Assembly (NCBI RefSeq): GCF_001747895.1 | Contig: NZ_LNNB01000016.1 | Coordinates: 56,685 to 120,684, forward strand | Source of the DNA: Staphylococcus equorum | GTDB taxonomy: Bacteria; Bacillota; Bacilli; Staphylococcales; Staphylococcaceae | DNA length: 64,000 nt | Direction: 5' to 3' | Shown here: piece by piece, positions 19,384 to 27,425 of the stretch | Position numbering within the stretch: the stretch's first letter is position 1 | How the letters are laid out: each line of letters starts with the position of its first letter | Notes under the pieces: generated by a model | Seen by the model: the letters and a program-made list of their open reading frames with translations, nothing else | What the model was told of the DNA's origin: nothing | The model's database searches: none | Program-made: the position numbers and the translations under genes

Positions 19384-20367
19384 TTAATCGTTTAAAGCTT
19401 TATCCAATGATTTTATGTTTTTTTTCATCAATGATTGGTATGAAATGTTGTCTTTATCCGCTTCGGATTTAGACAAGGTCGCCATATTATGGAAACCTAA
19501 TGGTGTCGAATCAGATTCCTTCTGAATGACATCTGTTACTTTAGAAGAAATATTTTGTTCATATAAAACGTAGGGCTGTCCTGTAGCTTTAATGTTTTTA
19601 ACAATATCCATCAAATCTCTTTGACTTGGTTCTTCATTATTCATACCGCTGACACCCACTTGTTCAAAACCATATCTGTTAGCTAAATAACCAATCGAAT
19701 CATGTGAAATAACTACTTTATCTCGTTTCGTATCTTTAGTAATTGCTTTCATTTGCTCATCAATAGCTTCAATATCTTTAACTAATTTTTGATAATTTTT
19801 GTCATAATAATCTTGGTGTTTAGGATCTTTTTTCGTTAAATCATCTCTGATTTCTTTTGCGAATATTTTGTTCATCTCTGGATCAAGCCACACATGAGGA
19901 TCATTTTTGCCATGGTCATGGCCTTCGTGTTCGTGTGCTGTTTCTTCATGTTCATGGCTATGCTCTGCTTCCTCGTGTTCATGATTAGCATTAAAATCTT
20001 TTTCACTCAAATTTTTTGCTAAGGGCAATTTTAAATTATCATTATTGATAGAATTTGTAATTGTTTTTGCGACTGGATCCATATCTTCACTTGAATAAAC
20101 AAACAAATCACCTTTGGCAATATTAATCATCTCTTTTTGCGTAGGCTCAAATGAGTGCATATCAGCGCCCGGTGGATAAATAGATTCTGCTTCCACATAC
20201 TTGCCACCGATTTGTTCGGTAAAGCTTTTGAATGCAAATGCAGTCGTATATATTTTTAGTTTATTTTTAGAACTGACGTCTTTTTTTTCTTCTTTATTAA
20301 TATCTCCGCACGCACTGAGTAACACAGCACATACACATGTCAGTATCAACAGTATACTTTTTTTCAA
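19384..20367 (-). CDS. adcA: Zinc ABC transporter substrate-binding lipoprotein
   Basis: 327 residues. Lipoprotein signal ending LLSAC (Cys at about 20). Cluster 9 metal-binding fold with zinc ligands in GADMHSFEPT (about 69), a His-rich loop (about 130-155, HEHEEAEHSHEHEE type), DPHVWLDP (about 160), VISHDSIGY (about 222) and YEQNISSK. The His-rich loop is characteristic of AdcA/ZnuA zinc receptors rather than manganese ones. TTG start behind GGAGGAG. No permease or ATPase gene is adjacent, so it must work with a transporter encoded elsewhere. A TAATCATTA palindrome upstream (20444-20452) resembles the core of a Zur box. Confidence 0.9.
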   Translation of the reverse strand: MKKSILLILTCVCAVLLSACGDINKEEKKDVSSKNKLKIYTTAFAFKSFTEQIGGKYVEAESIYPPGADMHSFEPTQKEMINIAKGDLFVYSSEDMDPVAKTITNSINNDNLKLPLAKNLSEKDFNANHEHEEAEHSHEHEETAHEHEGHDHGKNDPHVWLDPEMNKIFAKEIRDDLTKKDPKHQDYYDKNYQKLVKDIEAIDEQMKAITKDTKRDKVVISHDSIGYLANRYGFEQVGVSGMNNEEPSQRDLMDIVKNIKATGQPYVLYEQNISSKVTDVIQKESDSTPLGFHNMATLSKSEADKDNISYQSLMKKNIKSLDKALND

Positions 20368-20565
20368 AAAAACGCTCCTCCAAATCGAAATTGTTCCGTT
20401 AAAACTATAAACTTATTTTACATATTTTTCAATGGTTTTCGCTTAATCATTATATTTTCTATACTCAACTTTATCACTTCTATGTTAATTCATACTGTAA
20501 ATTGTTTAACATTCGGCAAAACGTGATATTTAGTAAGTAATACATTTATAATAGGAGTGATAATA

Positions 20566-20844
20566 ATGGCTGATATTAAACAAGGTACAAATAAATTTTA
20601 CATTGGTGATGACGAAAATAACCCACAAGCACAAATTACTTTCAAACAACAAGGTGATAATCAAATTGATATCGATCACACTGGTGTTCCAGAAGAATTT
20701 GGCGGACAAGGCATTGGTTCAAAATTAGTTAAAGCAGTTGTAGATTATGCACGTGATAATAATTTAAAAGTGACTGCATCTTGTCCATTTGCTGAAGCAG
20801 TAATTGAAAAAAATTCAGATTATCAAGATGTTTATGTAGGTTAA
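20566..20844 (+). CDS. Small GNAT-type acetyltransferase (YjdJ/NATD1-like)
   Basis: 92 residues from the ATG at 20566 with GGAG 8 bases upstream; an in-frame GTG at 20557 overlaps that ribosome site. The short GNAT fold is recognisable: beta strand NKFYIGDDENNPQAQITF, then EEFGGQGIGSKLVKAVVDYARDN with the acetyl-CoA loop GGQGIG, and a final ASCPFAEAVIEKN. Such compact proteins are widespread in bacteria with no firm substrate. Single gene followed directly by a dispersed repeat. Confidence 0.85.
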   Translation: MADIKQGTNKFYIGDDENNPQAQITFKQQGDNQIDIDHTGVPEEFGGQGIGSKLVKAVVDYARDNNLKVTASCPFAEAVIEKNSDYQDVYVG

Positions 20845-20871
20845 GTATTAAAAGTTTAAATTAGATATTTC

Positions 20872-21006
20872 ACAATAGCTGGCTGACATTTAAATACACT
20901 TGTTTCAAGTTCTTATGCAAACGTTTCAGTTCTTGCATGCCTTGTTCTAGTCAGCCATGTAGAGGCGGGCGTATGAAATCAAATTTTGATTACATACGCC
21001 CGCCTC
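20872..21006 (+). repeat. Dispersed repeat, family 1, with long GC-rich hairpin
   Basis: Reverse complement of the element at 4999-5173: shared CTAGTCAGCC (20948-20957), CTTGTTTCAAGTT (about 20899) and related blocks. The distal end is a 22-base nearly perfect stem (20962-20983 with 20985-21006, GAGGCGGGCGTATG/CATACGCCCGCCTC) with a minimal loop. It lies between the convergent acetyltransferase and ABC genes. Its GC-rich stem stands out from the surroundings. Confidence 0.75.
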
Positions 21007-21010
21007 TTTC

Positions 21011-22774
21011 TTATCCATTTTGTAATAAATACATATTATGATATATACCATGTTGTGCAATCAATTGATCATGGGTACCACGTTCTACTATTTCCCCACG
21101 GTTTAATACAAGAATTTGATCCGCATCTTGTATTGTAGATAATCTATGTGCAATTGCTAAAGTTGTGCGACCTTTTCGCATTTCATTTAATGATTTTTGT
21201 ATTTGTTCTTCTGTTTCTGAATCTATATTTGCAGTTGCTTCGTCTAAAATCAATACTTTGGGATTCGTAGCAATTGTTCTCGCGAAGGCAATTAATTGTC
21301 TTTCGCCACTTGAAAAGGCACTCCCTTTTTCTATCACTTTATGATTATATTGCCCTGGCAATTCCTCAATAAAATGATTAGCATGTACAAATTCTGCTGC
21401 AGCCTTCACTTGTTCAAATGTCATTGTAGGATGGTACAACTTAATATTAGATGATATTGTACCGTAAAATATAAATGCATCTTGTAAGACTAATCCTATC
21501 TTCTCTTTTAATTCCGATTTAGGTATCGTCTTAAGTGAATTGCCATCCACTTCTATGTCACCTCGGTTAAATTCATAAAAACGCATAAACAGGTTAATGA
21601 TAGAACTCTTTCCAGAGCCAGTATGACCAACTAAAGCTACCATTTCACCTGGATTGGCAGTAAAAGTGATATCTTTCAGCACATCTGTTTCACCATCATA
21701 ACTAAAACTAACATGTTTAAATGCAATTTTTCCTTCCTCAATTTTGCGCGTATTGATTTCATGCTGTTGTGGTTCATAAGTGTCATCATCAATAAGTGCA
21801 AATACTCTGCTAGCTGATACGAGTGCTTGTTGTAAGATATTTAAATTCTGACTCACTTGATTAATAGGTTCAAAGAAACGTTCCATATATTGTACAAATG
21901 CAAATACAACACCCGCCGTGATACCAGTAGTAAAACTAATAACACCAAAATAACCAAGAATCATGACCACTGCAAAAACTGATATAGAACTGATGGCAGG
22001 ACGTAATAATAAACTATCCAGCTTTACTGTCTTCAGCATATAGTCATAATGTTCGTCATTAATCTTATTAAACTCTTTATTTAATCGTTGCTCTTGATTA
22101 AACGCTTGAATAATTCTCATACCTTCAATTGATTCTGCTAATTTAGAGTTTAAATCAGATAATCTTTGTCTCGTTTTAGTAAAAAGAAAGGCAGATTTTT
22201 TTCTATACATCGCTAATATTAGAAAAATAATAGGCAAAAACACAAGTGCAATTAATGCTAATTTTACGTCTAAAATAAACATCATGATATAACTTGCAAT
22301 CATCATAAAAAATGCCATGATAAAAGTAGAAAACACACCAATAATCATATCCACGATTGTTTCTGTGTCATTCGTCAATCTTGATACAATACTGCCCCCA
22401 GGTACTTTATCGAAATACTTCATTCCTAATTTCCCTAATTTATTAAAAGCGTCAATTCGCAATTGTTGAATTACCTTAAAAGCTAAATATTGGAACATAT
22501 ACTGACTAAAATAAAGCGTGATAGCACCTATGATTTGTATGCCTAAAAATATTACAATCAACCAAATCATAATATCTTTTGGAAAATATCGTGGCGTTAA
22601 ATAATCATCAATAAATATCTTGACCATATACGGCGTCATCATACTTGCCACAGTGGATAAGATTAGCATCATAAAGGCTAACGTGATTGTACCTTTATAG
22701 GTTAGCGTATATTTAAATAACCGAATTAATGCACTCCCTTGATCCTTGGCAGTTAAGTTAGTACGTTCAGTCAT
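21011..22774 (-). CDS. ABC exporter half-transporter, BmrD/YheH-like
   Basis: 587 residues from the ATG at 22774, which has AAGGGGG 8 bases upstream and overlaps the upstream gene by 8 bases (ATGACTGA). Six membrane segments (about 20-310), then a nucleotide-binding domain with Walker A GHTGSGKSS, signature SSGERQ, Walker B LILDEATANID and switch AHRLST. The signature departs from LSGGQ while the Walker B keeps its catalytic Glu. Together with its neighbour this is the asymmetric pattern of heterodimeric multidrug exporters (BmrCD, TM287/288, LmrCD). Substrate unknown. Confidence 0.88.
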   Translation of the reverse strand: MTERTNLTAKDQGSALIRLFKYTLTYKGTITLAFMMLILSTVASMMTPYMVKIFIDDYLTPRYFPKDIMIWLIVIFLGIQIIGAITLYFSQYMFQYLAFKVIQQLRIDAFNKLGKLGMKYFDKVPGGSIVSRLTNDTETIVDMIIGVFSTFIMAFFMMIASYIMMFILDVKLALIALVFLPIIFLILAMYRKKSAFLFTKTRQRLSDLNSKLAESIEGMRIIQAFNQEQRLNKEFNKINDEHYDYMLKTVKLDSLLLRPAISSISVFAVVMILGYFGVISFTTGITAGVVFAFVQYMERFFEPINQVSQNLNILQQALVSASRVFALIDDDTYEPQQHEINTRKIEEGKIAFKHVSFSYDGETDVLKDITFTANPGEMVALVGHTGSGKSSIINLFMRFYEFNRGDIEVDGNSLKTIPKSELKEKIGLVLQDAFIFYGTISSNIKLYHPTMTFEQVKAAAEFVHANHFIEELPGQYNHKVIEKGSAFSSGERQLIAFARTIATNPKVLILDEATANIDSETEEQIQKSLNEMRKGRTTLAIAHRLSTIQDADQILVLNRGEIVERGTHDQLIAQHGIYHNMYLLQNG

Positions 22775-24548
22775 TTTCATCGCCCCCTTTCGTAAGATCA
22801 TCTAAGTTACGTGATAACTTATCTTGTAAAGCTTGGGCTTGATACGTTTCATAATACCAACCTTTTTTCTCTATGAGAGAGGTGTGTGTGCCACTTTCAA
22901 CGATTGTCCCTTCATCCAATACAATGATGAAGTCAGCATGTTTTACAGCGCTCATGCGATGTGCAGTAATGATGTTGGTTTTACCATTTCTAACACTTTC
23001 TAAATTAGCTAAAATAGCTTCTTCTGTCTGTGCATCCACAGCTGACAATGAATCATCCAAGATAAGAACTTCTGGATCTACTAACAGTGCTCTTGCGATT
23101 GACACACGTTGCTTTTGACCACCAGATAAAGAAACACCTCGTTCTCCAACTACAGTATGATAACTATTGGGAAAATCCATAATATCGTCATGGATATGAC
23201 TTAAGCGACTCGCTTCATAAATACTGTCATCATCAATCTCCTCATTACTAAATGCGATATTATTACGTATTGTAGTAGAAAATAAAAAATGTTCTTGTGG
23301 CACGTAGCCAAATTGAGCTCTTAAATGCTTCACATTATAGTCTCGAATTGGATAGCCACCATAAGTGATATCTTGTGGTCTTTTAGTATCAAATTCTCTC
23401 AATAGTAAACGTATTAATGCACTTTTCCCAGAACCTGTACGCCCTACAATACCGAGTGTCGATCCTTGCTTAACTGAAAAATGAATACCATAAAGTCCTT
23501 GTTCATCATTACCCGGGAAATTAAATTGTTCCATATTAAATATAATGTCACCTGTTGGAGGGCCATCGATTTTATAAGTAGTTTCTATATCATTCGGTAA
23601 GTTTTCAATTTCATCAATACGCTCATAAGAAGCTTTGGCTCTCTGCACAATATTAAAAAATAAACCTAGCGCTAATAATGGCCATACGAGCATGCCTAAA
23701 TACGTAGTAAAGGTGATAAGTTGTCCTAGCGTAATCTCATTTTTAAATACCATTTGTGCACCAAATGCAATTGCTAAAAAGTAACTTGTACCAATTACCA
23801 ATGTTATCGTAGGATCAAACAAGGCGTCTATTTTCGATACTTTCAAATTTTTCGCTACGACATCATCACTGAGCGCTTTGAAATCTGCTTGGTCACTTGT
23901 TTCATAACCAAATGTTTTAGTCACTTTAATACCTGCAACACTTTCTTGTGTTTTGTCATTCAATTTACTAAATGCAGCTTGTGCTTTTTTAAACCCTTTG
24001 CTTAAAAGCGACCCATAGTAACTTGTTAATAACACCATAAAAGGTAAGGGAATGAGCGCAATTAAGGTTAGTTTCCAACTTACCGTCGTAGCCATAGTGA
24101 TTACAACGGTGCCTCCACTAATTAGCGAATCAGCAATCATTAGAATACCCGCACCTGCAGCATTTTGAACTGCTCTTATATCGTTAGTTGCATGCGCCAT
24201 TAAATCGCCTGTACGTCTGTTTTGAAAAAATATCGCACTCATCGTCGTGTATTTTTCATATAAATAGGTTCTCAAAGTCTGCCCTAACTTTTGGCTCGTT
24301 CCAAAAATAGATAATCTCCATACATATCTTAAAACATAAGTTAATATCGCTACTATAGTTAGGATAATGAGGTAGATTGTTAATAATTTGGGTGTTAACT
24401 TATTTGTCGTCATTTGATCTATTGTCTTACCTATGATTTGAGGTGGTACAATTTCAATTAATGCGATTAATAGCAACGTAAATAAACCAATAATATAACT
24501 CATTTTTTGTTGCTTAAAAAACCATCCTAATTTCCAAAATACTTTCAA
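22767..24548 (-). CDS. ABC exporter half-transporter, BmrC/YheI-like
   Basis: 593 residues, TTG start after GGGGGTGAGGG. Membrane domain about 15-310, then Walker A GRTGSGKSA, Q-loop GYVPQEHF, canonical signature LSGGQKQR, but Walker B LILDDSLSAVD, with Asp in place of the catalytic Glu. Paired with the downstream protein, one composite site would combine this degenerate Walker B with the degenerate SSGERQ signature and the other would be fully canonical. Translationally coupled to the downstream gene. Confidence 0.88.
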   Translation of the reverse strand: MKVFWKLGWFFKQQKMSYIIGLFTLLLIALIEIVPPQIIGKTIDQMTTNKLTPKLLTIYLIILTIVAILTYVLRYVWRLSIFGTSQKLGQTLRTYLYEKYTTMSAIFFQNRRTGDLMAHATNDIRAVQNAAGAGILMIADSLISGGTVVITMATTVSWKLTLIALIPLPFMVLLTSYYGSLLSKGFKKAQAAFSKLNDKTQESVAGIKVTKTFGYETSDQADFKALSDDVVAKNLKVSKIDALFDPTITLVIGTSYFLAIAFGAQMVFKNEITLGQLITFTTYLGMLVWPLLALGLFFNIVQRAKASYERIDEIENLPNDIETTYKIDGPPTGDIIFNMEQFNFPGNDEQGLYGIHFSVKQGSTLGIVGRTGSGKSALIRLLLREFDTKRPQDITYGGYPIRDYNVKHLRAQFGYVPQEHFLFSTTIRNNIAFSNEEIDDDSIYEASRLSHIHDDIMDFPNSYHTVVGERGVSLSGGQKQRVSIARALLVDPEVLILDDSLSAVDAQTEEAILANLESVRNGKTNIITAHRMSAVKHADFIIVLDEGTIVESGTHTSLIEKKGWYYETYQAQALQDKLSRNLDDLTKGGDEND

Positions 24549-24654
24549 ACCCTCACCCCCAAAATCACGTTAATTACATTGTCTCCATATTTTACCATAA
24601 GTTAACATATGTAAATATAGGAATATTTTTACATAATTAGTTGCTGAAAAAGAT

Positions 24655-24688
24655 ACAAAAATACCAGCAATGAGGATCACTGCCGGCA
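24655..24688 (-). terminator. Intrinsic terminator of the tubby-like gene
   Basis: On the minus strand TGCCGGCAGTG (24688-24678) pairs with CATTGCTGGTA (24672-24662) using three G-U pairs, then TTTTT. Confidence 0.65.
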
Positions 24689-24703
24689 TAATTATAATAA
24701 GTT

Positions 24704-25249
24704 TTAGTTTGAGTTTTTCCGTTGTTGTTCTTGAAATTCGTAAAACACTTGAAATAACATAATTAACATTGCTGGGTGATACGTTTCATCTTCAATATAT
24801 ACGTCATGACGTGATGCTAATTTAAAGCGTTCAGACTTAGTTTGCATTAATACATTGTGTCCGTCTGTCACTTTTACGCTTCTAGAAAAAAGTCCTGATT
24901 GAAATTTTAATGTATCTCCTTTATTACCTTCAAAAAGTAATGTGGGTTTAAAACCTATTTTCGAACGAAAAACACCTATTGGATTGTCGTTTTTCTCTAC
25001 TTCCCATACCGTTTTAAATGGCGTTTTAAATGCCCCACTTATGGTTTTTTCCTGAAGAATACGATACGTATCTTTGCCATCTGTAATCTCAAAGTTTTGT
25101 TTACTATTGCCAAACATTGCAAAAGCTTCTTGTGTTGATGAAGTATAAAATAACTGTAACTTAAATACCGCTTCATCCTTATCATTAAACACATCAATTG
25201 CTGATTTGGAAGAACTGAAAAAATTTTCTTTAAAATAATAATGTGGCAT
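24704..25249 (-). CDS. Tubby C-terminal-like (LURP-one/YxjI fold) protein, function unknown
   Basis: 181 residues from the ATG at 25249, which has GGAG 8 bases upstream; an earlier TTG is too close to that site. The protein is made of repeated amphipathic strands (AVFKLQLFYTS, TYRILQEKTISGAF, VWEVEKNDNPIGVFRSKIGF, TLKFQSGLFSRSVKV), then a C-terminal helix with LIMLFQVFYEFQEQQ. This is the pattern of tubby-like/LURP-one-related barrels, which bind membrane lipids in other organisms. Assignment is by pattern only; no signal peptide and no catalytic motif. Confidence 0.65.
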   Translation of the reverse strand: MPHYYFKENFFSSSKSAIDVFNDKDEAVFKLQLFYTSSTQEAFAMFGNSKQNFEITDGKDTYRILQEKTISGAFKTPFKTVWEVEKNDNPIGVFRSKIGFKPTLLFEGNKGDTLKFQSGLFSRSVKVTDGHNVLMQTKSERFKLASRHDVYIEDETYHPAMLIMLFQVFYEFQEQQRKNSN

Positions 25250-25361
25250 TTTCAAAACTCCTATCCGTTAACTTTCTTCATTTAACCCTAATATACCCGA
25301 ATGTTGATATTCAAACAATAAATCATTTTGAAATTCTATTTGTATATTCAAGCAAATTGTG

Positions 25362-25390
25362 TTGACTTATAAAGTAAGTTACTCTAAACT
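25362..25390 (+). promoter_or_regulatory. Promoter with palindrome upstream of the CatE-like gene
   Basis: TTGACT (25362-25367), 17-base spacer, TAAACT (25385-25390). Within the spacer and just before the -10 lies a perfect palindrome AGTAAGTTACT (25373-25383), well placed for a repressor. Confidence 0.65.
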
Positions 25391-25437
25391 CAAACTTGTA
25401 ATAATAATAAATACAAGTAATGATAAGGAGCTTTATT

Positions 25438-26250
25438 ATGACTTTTCACGATAATACATCAATCCAAGTAACGAATATCACTTTAAATGTTGAAAACCTA
25501 TCAACAATGATTAAATTTTATAAACAAATTTTAGGCTTAACCGTCAATACTGAAACGCAAAAGGACATTATATTTAATATAGGCAACCATGGTCACACTT
25601 TAACTTTACACGAAATCACTGATGGACGTCGCCCTTCTATGAAAGAAGCAGGTCTATTCCATATCGCTCTACTATTACCATCTAGAGTAGATTTAGCTAA
25701 TTTCTTATATCACGCATCAAGTTTAGGCGTACAAGTTGGTGGAGGTGACCACCTTGTCAGTGAAGCGTTATACCTCTCAGATCCTGAAGGCAACGGAATT
25801 GAAATCTATGATGACCGCTCAAAAGATGAATGGTCATGGAACGGTAATAAAGTAAAAATGGATACACTGCAAGTCGACGTTAATGACCTTGTTGCACAAC
25901 GTACAGAAACAGGTTGGCAAGGTATGCCTAGCGATGCCAAAATAGGACATTTACATTTAAAAACTGCAGACATAGAACAAGCACGTCATTACTATATTGA
26001 CCAATTAGGATTGGAACATATTTCTGATTTTCCACAAGCACTATTCATGTCTACCAACCGATACCATCACCATATCGCAGCAAACGTATGGCAATCTAAC
26101 ACGATACGTCAAGGTAACGACACAAGTTTCGGTCTATCACATGTAGATATTTATAAGCCTAGTGCAACTTCCGAACAATTTATCGGACCAGAAGGTTTTG
26201 AAATTGCAATACACAGTGACACCTCACTCGTAGCAGATAGAAATGAATAA
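25438..26250 (+). CDS. CatE-like extradiol ring-cleavage dioxygenase (VOC family)
   Basis: 270 residues from the ATG at 25438, with AAGGAG 7 bases upstream. Two VOC modules: VTNITLNVENLSTMIKFY (about 10) with LFHIALLLPS and GIEIYDDRS, then IGHLHLKTADIEQARHYY (about 165) with HHHIAANVW and GFEIAIHSD. The second-module His, His and Glu fit the iron site of catechol-2,3-dioxygenase-type enzymes such as CatE. Likely role is removal of catechols or quinones; the exact substrate is inferred only from family. Own promoter and terminator. Confidence 0.82.
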   Translation: MTFHDNTSIQVTNITLNVENLSTMIKFYKQILGLTVNTETQKDIIFNIGNHGHTLTLHEITDGRRPSMKEAGLFHIALLLPSRVDLANFLYHASSLGVQVGGGDHLVSEALYLSDPEGNGIEIYDDRSKDEWSWNGNKVKMDTLQVDVNDLVAQRTETGWQGMPSDAKIGHLHLKTADIEQARHYYIDQLGLEHISDFPQALFMSTNRYHHHIAANVWQSNTIRQGNDTSFGLSHVDIYKPSATSEQFIGPEGFEIAIHSDTSLVADRNE

Positions 26251-26283
26251 CTACTAGCGTCTTTTCGAATAAAGTATACAAAG

Positions 26284-26326
26284 AAACCTCCAAAGCTTCT
26301 ACAAAAAGTAGATAGTTTGGAGGTTT
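26284..26326. terminator. Bidirectional intrinsic terminator
   Basis: AAACCTCCAAA (26284-26294) pairs with TTTGGAGGTTT (26316-26326) with further pairing inside, between convergent genes. Confidence 0.88.
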
Positions 26327-26364
26327 TATTTATTATATAAATTAAATGTTTTAATAATAATTTA

Positions 26365-27021
26365 TTATAACCACGTTACAACATCTGATTGTGGCTGACG
26401 TACTTTGTCTTTCGATTCTGTTTCTCTATAACCAAAAGCAGCCATTACGGAAGGAGCAAAGTGTGCTGTATCTGCAATACCTTCTTCATCTAAGAATTGA
26501 GTAACCGCATCTAAATCAAAGCCTTCGATAGGACAAGAATCAATGTTTAACAATGCTGCACTCGTCATCATATTACCAAGTGCAATATATGTTTGTTTTT
26601 TAGCCCAATCTAACAATGTTTGTTCAGTATCATTAATATGGAAACTTGTTTGAAAACTTTCAAATTTTTCTTCTGTTGCCGGAATACTTTCTTCACTATA
26701 TTGTTTAATATCACGTATCATATGTTGAACGAAAGGTGATTTTGCTGTTACATTTTTGCGTGCTAAAAGCAATACAAAATGACTTGCTGTATCTAGTTGG
26801 CCTTGTGCACCCCAACTGATTTCTTTCAATTTATTTCTGATTTCACTATTTTGAATTACAACAAATTTCCACGGCTCTAATCCAAGTGAGCTTGGTGAAA
26901 GTCTGCCCGCTTCTAAAATAGTATTAAAATCACTGTCTTCTATTTTTTTACTTGCGTCAAAACGTTTTGTTGCATGTCTAAAATTAAACGCATCTAATAT
27001 CGTTTGTTGCATTTGTGTCAT
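26365..27021 (-). CDS. NAD(P)H-dependent nitroreductase/quinone reductase family protein
   Basis: 218 residues of the nitroreductase fold. FMN-contact motifs FRHATKRFD (about 14) and [14 protein letters not shown] (about 40), a hydrophobic [21 protein letters not shown] block (about 150-170) and the C-terminal [11 protein letters not shown]. Members reduce nitroaromatics, quinones or flavins with NAD(P)H; B. subtilis MhqN is a related MhqR-regulated enzyme. Here no TCGAATTCGA-type site is seen upstream; a different palindrome overlaps the promoter. Start taken at the first ATG. Confidence 0.85.
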   Translation of the reverse strand: MTQMQQTILDAFNFRHATKRFDASKKIEDSDFNTILEAGRLSPSSLGLEPWKFVVIQNSEIRNKLKEISWGAQGQLDTASHFVLLLARKNVTAKSPFVQHMIRDIKQYSEESIPATEEKFESFQTSFHINDTEQTLLDWAKKQTYIALGNMMTSAALLNIDSCPIEGFDLDAVTQFLDEEGIADTAHFAPSVMAAFGYRETESKDKVRQPQSDVVTWL

Positions 27022-27050
27022 AACCTGAGTGACCTACCTTTCAAATCAAT

Positions 27051-27089
27051 TATACATCTTAGTATAGCTACTTTTTAATTCTTATTGAA
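27051..27089 (-). promoter_or_regulatory. Promoter and overlapping palindrome of the nitroreductase gene
   Basis: On the minus strand TTCAAT (27089-27084), 17-base spacer, TATACT (27066-27061). The -10 is the left part of an inverted repeat TATAC-N6-GTATA (27066-27051), a plausible operator. The half-site is that of QsrR-type quinone sensors (GTATA/TATAC) but in the opposite order and with a different spacing. Confidence 0.6.
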
Positions 27090-27123
27090 ATAATATGTTT
27101 ATATAATTGTAGTGGCTAATAAA

Positions 27124-27172
27124 ACCGACTAAGGCTGTGATCTAGGAAAGCGAGCATGATTTATAATAAATC
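27124..27172 (-). repeat. Dispersed repeat, family 2, partial tandem copy
   Basis: The stretch 27131-27165 (GGCTGTGATCTAGG, AAAGCGAGCATGATTTATA) aligns with 27259-27293 with about six mismatches in 35. It looks like a truncated first unit beside the fuller copy at 27229-27366. Confidence 0.65.
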
Positions 27173-27228
27173 GACTCTCTTTATATAAACTATAGTATTC
27201 AAATCATTATTTCATACGAGACGCCTGA

Positions 27229-27366
27229 GGGAACAGCACGAGCCGAAGACTACAGGCTGAGGCTGTGCCCTTGGCAAGCGAGTATGATTTATATAGCACT
27301 GTCGAAGTTATGTTTGTAGAAATGACAAAAAAACTGCCAACAACATTACGATTTTGTCGACAGTTT
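27229..27366 (-). repeat. Dispersed repeat, family 2, with terminator hairpin
   Basis: Core GAACAGCACGAGCCGAAGAC, TACAGGCTGAGGCTGTG (about 27231-27267) resembles intergenic repeats I know from Bacillaceae genomes (CTCCTGCGGGAACAGC type). The far end is a hairpin 27331-27366 (AAACTGCCAACAA with TTGTCGACAGTTT); on the minus strand a T-run follows it, so it should end the Cof-type phosphatase transcript 60 bases after the stop. Confidence 0.75.
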
Positions 27367-27425
27367 AAGCATAAGGTACATAAATACAGCAAAGTTAAAG
27401 ATTTCTGTCCCGCTTCCCTAAATAT

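Noticed and set aside
27207..27392. 61-residue minus-strand reading frame inside the family 2 repeat
   Set aside because: It lies in repeat and terminator sequence, has no ribosome site and no protein-like pattern.
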